Shown: positions 63,961 to 64,000 of the stretch, one piece after another | Numbering within the stretch: position 1 is the first letter of the stretch | Layout: every line of letters starts with the position of its first letter | NCBI GenBank assembly: GCA_903813345.2 | Contig: CAIIXF020000004.1 | Location: 26,973,985 to 27,037,984 of the forward strand | DNA length: 64,000 bases | DNA from: Owenia fusiformis | Lineage: Eukaryota > Annelida > Polychaeta > Sabellida > Oweniidae | Direction of reading: 5' to 3' | The notes under the pieces: model-generated | The model's database searches: none | What the model was told of the DNA's origin: nothing | What the model saw: only the letters and a program-made list of their open reading frames with translations | Made by a program: the position numbers and the translations under genes

Positions 63961-64000
63961 GGTATAAAATATTTTGCCGCATTGTCTGATCGTGCTTCCT

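Overview
The window is eukaryotic: AT-rich, intron-rich nuclear DNA in which coding exons of about 36 to 1,300 bases sit in long introns crowded with tandem repeats, foldback elements and short non-autonomous transposons. The gene families (theta glutathione transferase, a PRKX-type kinase, an IQCJ-SCHIP1-like protein, a CARD plus NHL-propeller protein) and the many G/C-tract foldback repeats suggest a marine invertebrate, possibly a lophotrochozoan such as a mollusc or brachiopod. The phylum cannot be fixed from the sequence alone.

Layout. (1) 1-8,000: no intact gene; satellites, minisatellites and one frameshifted fossil exon. (2) 8,062-36,303, minus strand: eight phase-compatible exons of an IQCJ-SCHIP1-like gene (539 codons; its C-terminal SCHIP1 coiled coil is not seen and probably lies left of the window). 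A non-coding first exon ends near 37,709. (3) 20,365-21,660, plus strand: an intronless 431-residue CARD-NHL protein inside an intron of that gene, surrounded by short inverted-repeat transposons. (4) 27,765-30,917, minus strand: a complete four-exon theta-class GST, nested in another intron of the same gene on the same strand, with its own TATA-like box. (5) 38,203-61,855, plus strand: a complete PRKX-like protein kinase, divergent from the IQCJ-SCHIP1-like gene, with a 14-kb first intron and two homologous, alternative terminal coding exons.

Most unusual: three tandem arrays are anchored exactly at exon-intron junctions. In the IQCJ-SCHIP1-like gene a 157-159 bp unit repeated 15 times carries the 3' part of a coding exon plus its 5' splice site, and most copies have acquired an AG acceptor, giving about 14 decoy mini-exons. 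In the PRKX gene an 86-88 bp unit repeated 10 times carries the 3' splice site and first part of exon 5. A third array of about 24 bp units starts at the 5' splice site of exon 7. Together with the duplicated PRKX terminal exons and the CARD-NHL architecture, these are the observations most worth following.

Gene models were made by eye from splice consensus, reading phase and remembered family motifs. No alignment or transcript data were available.
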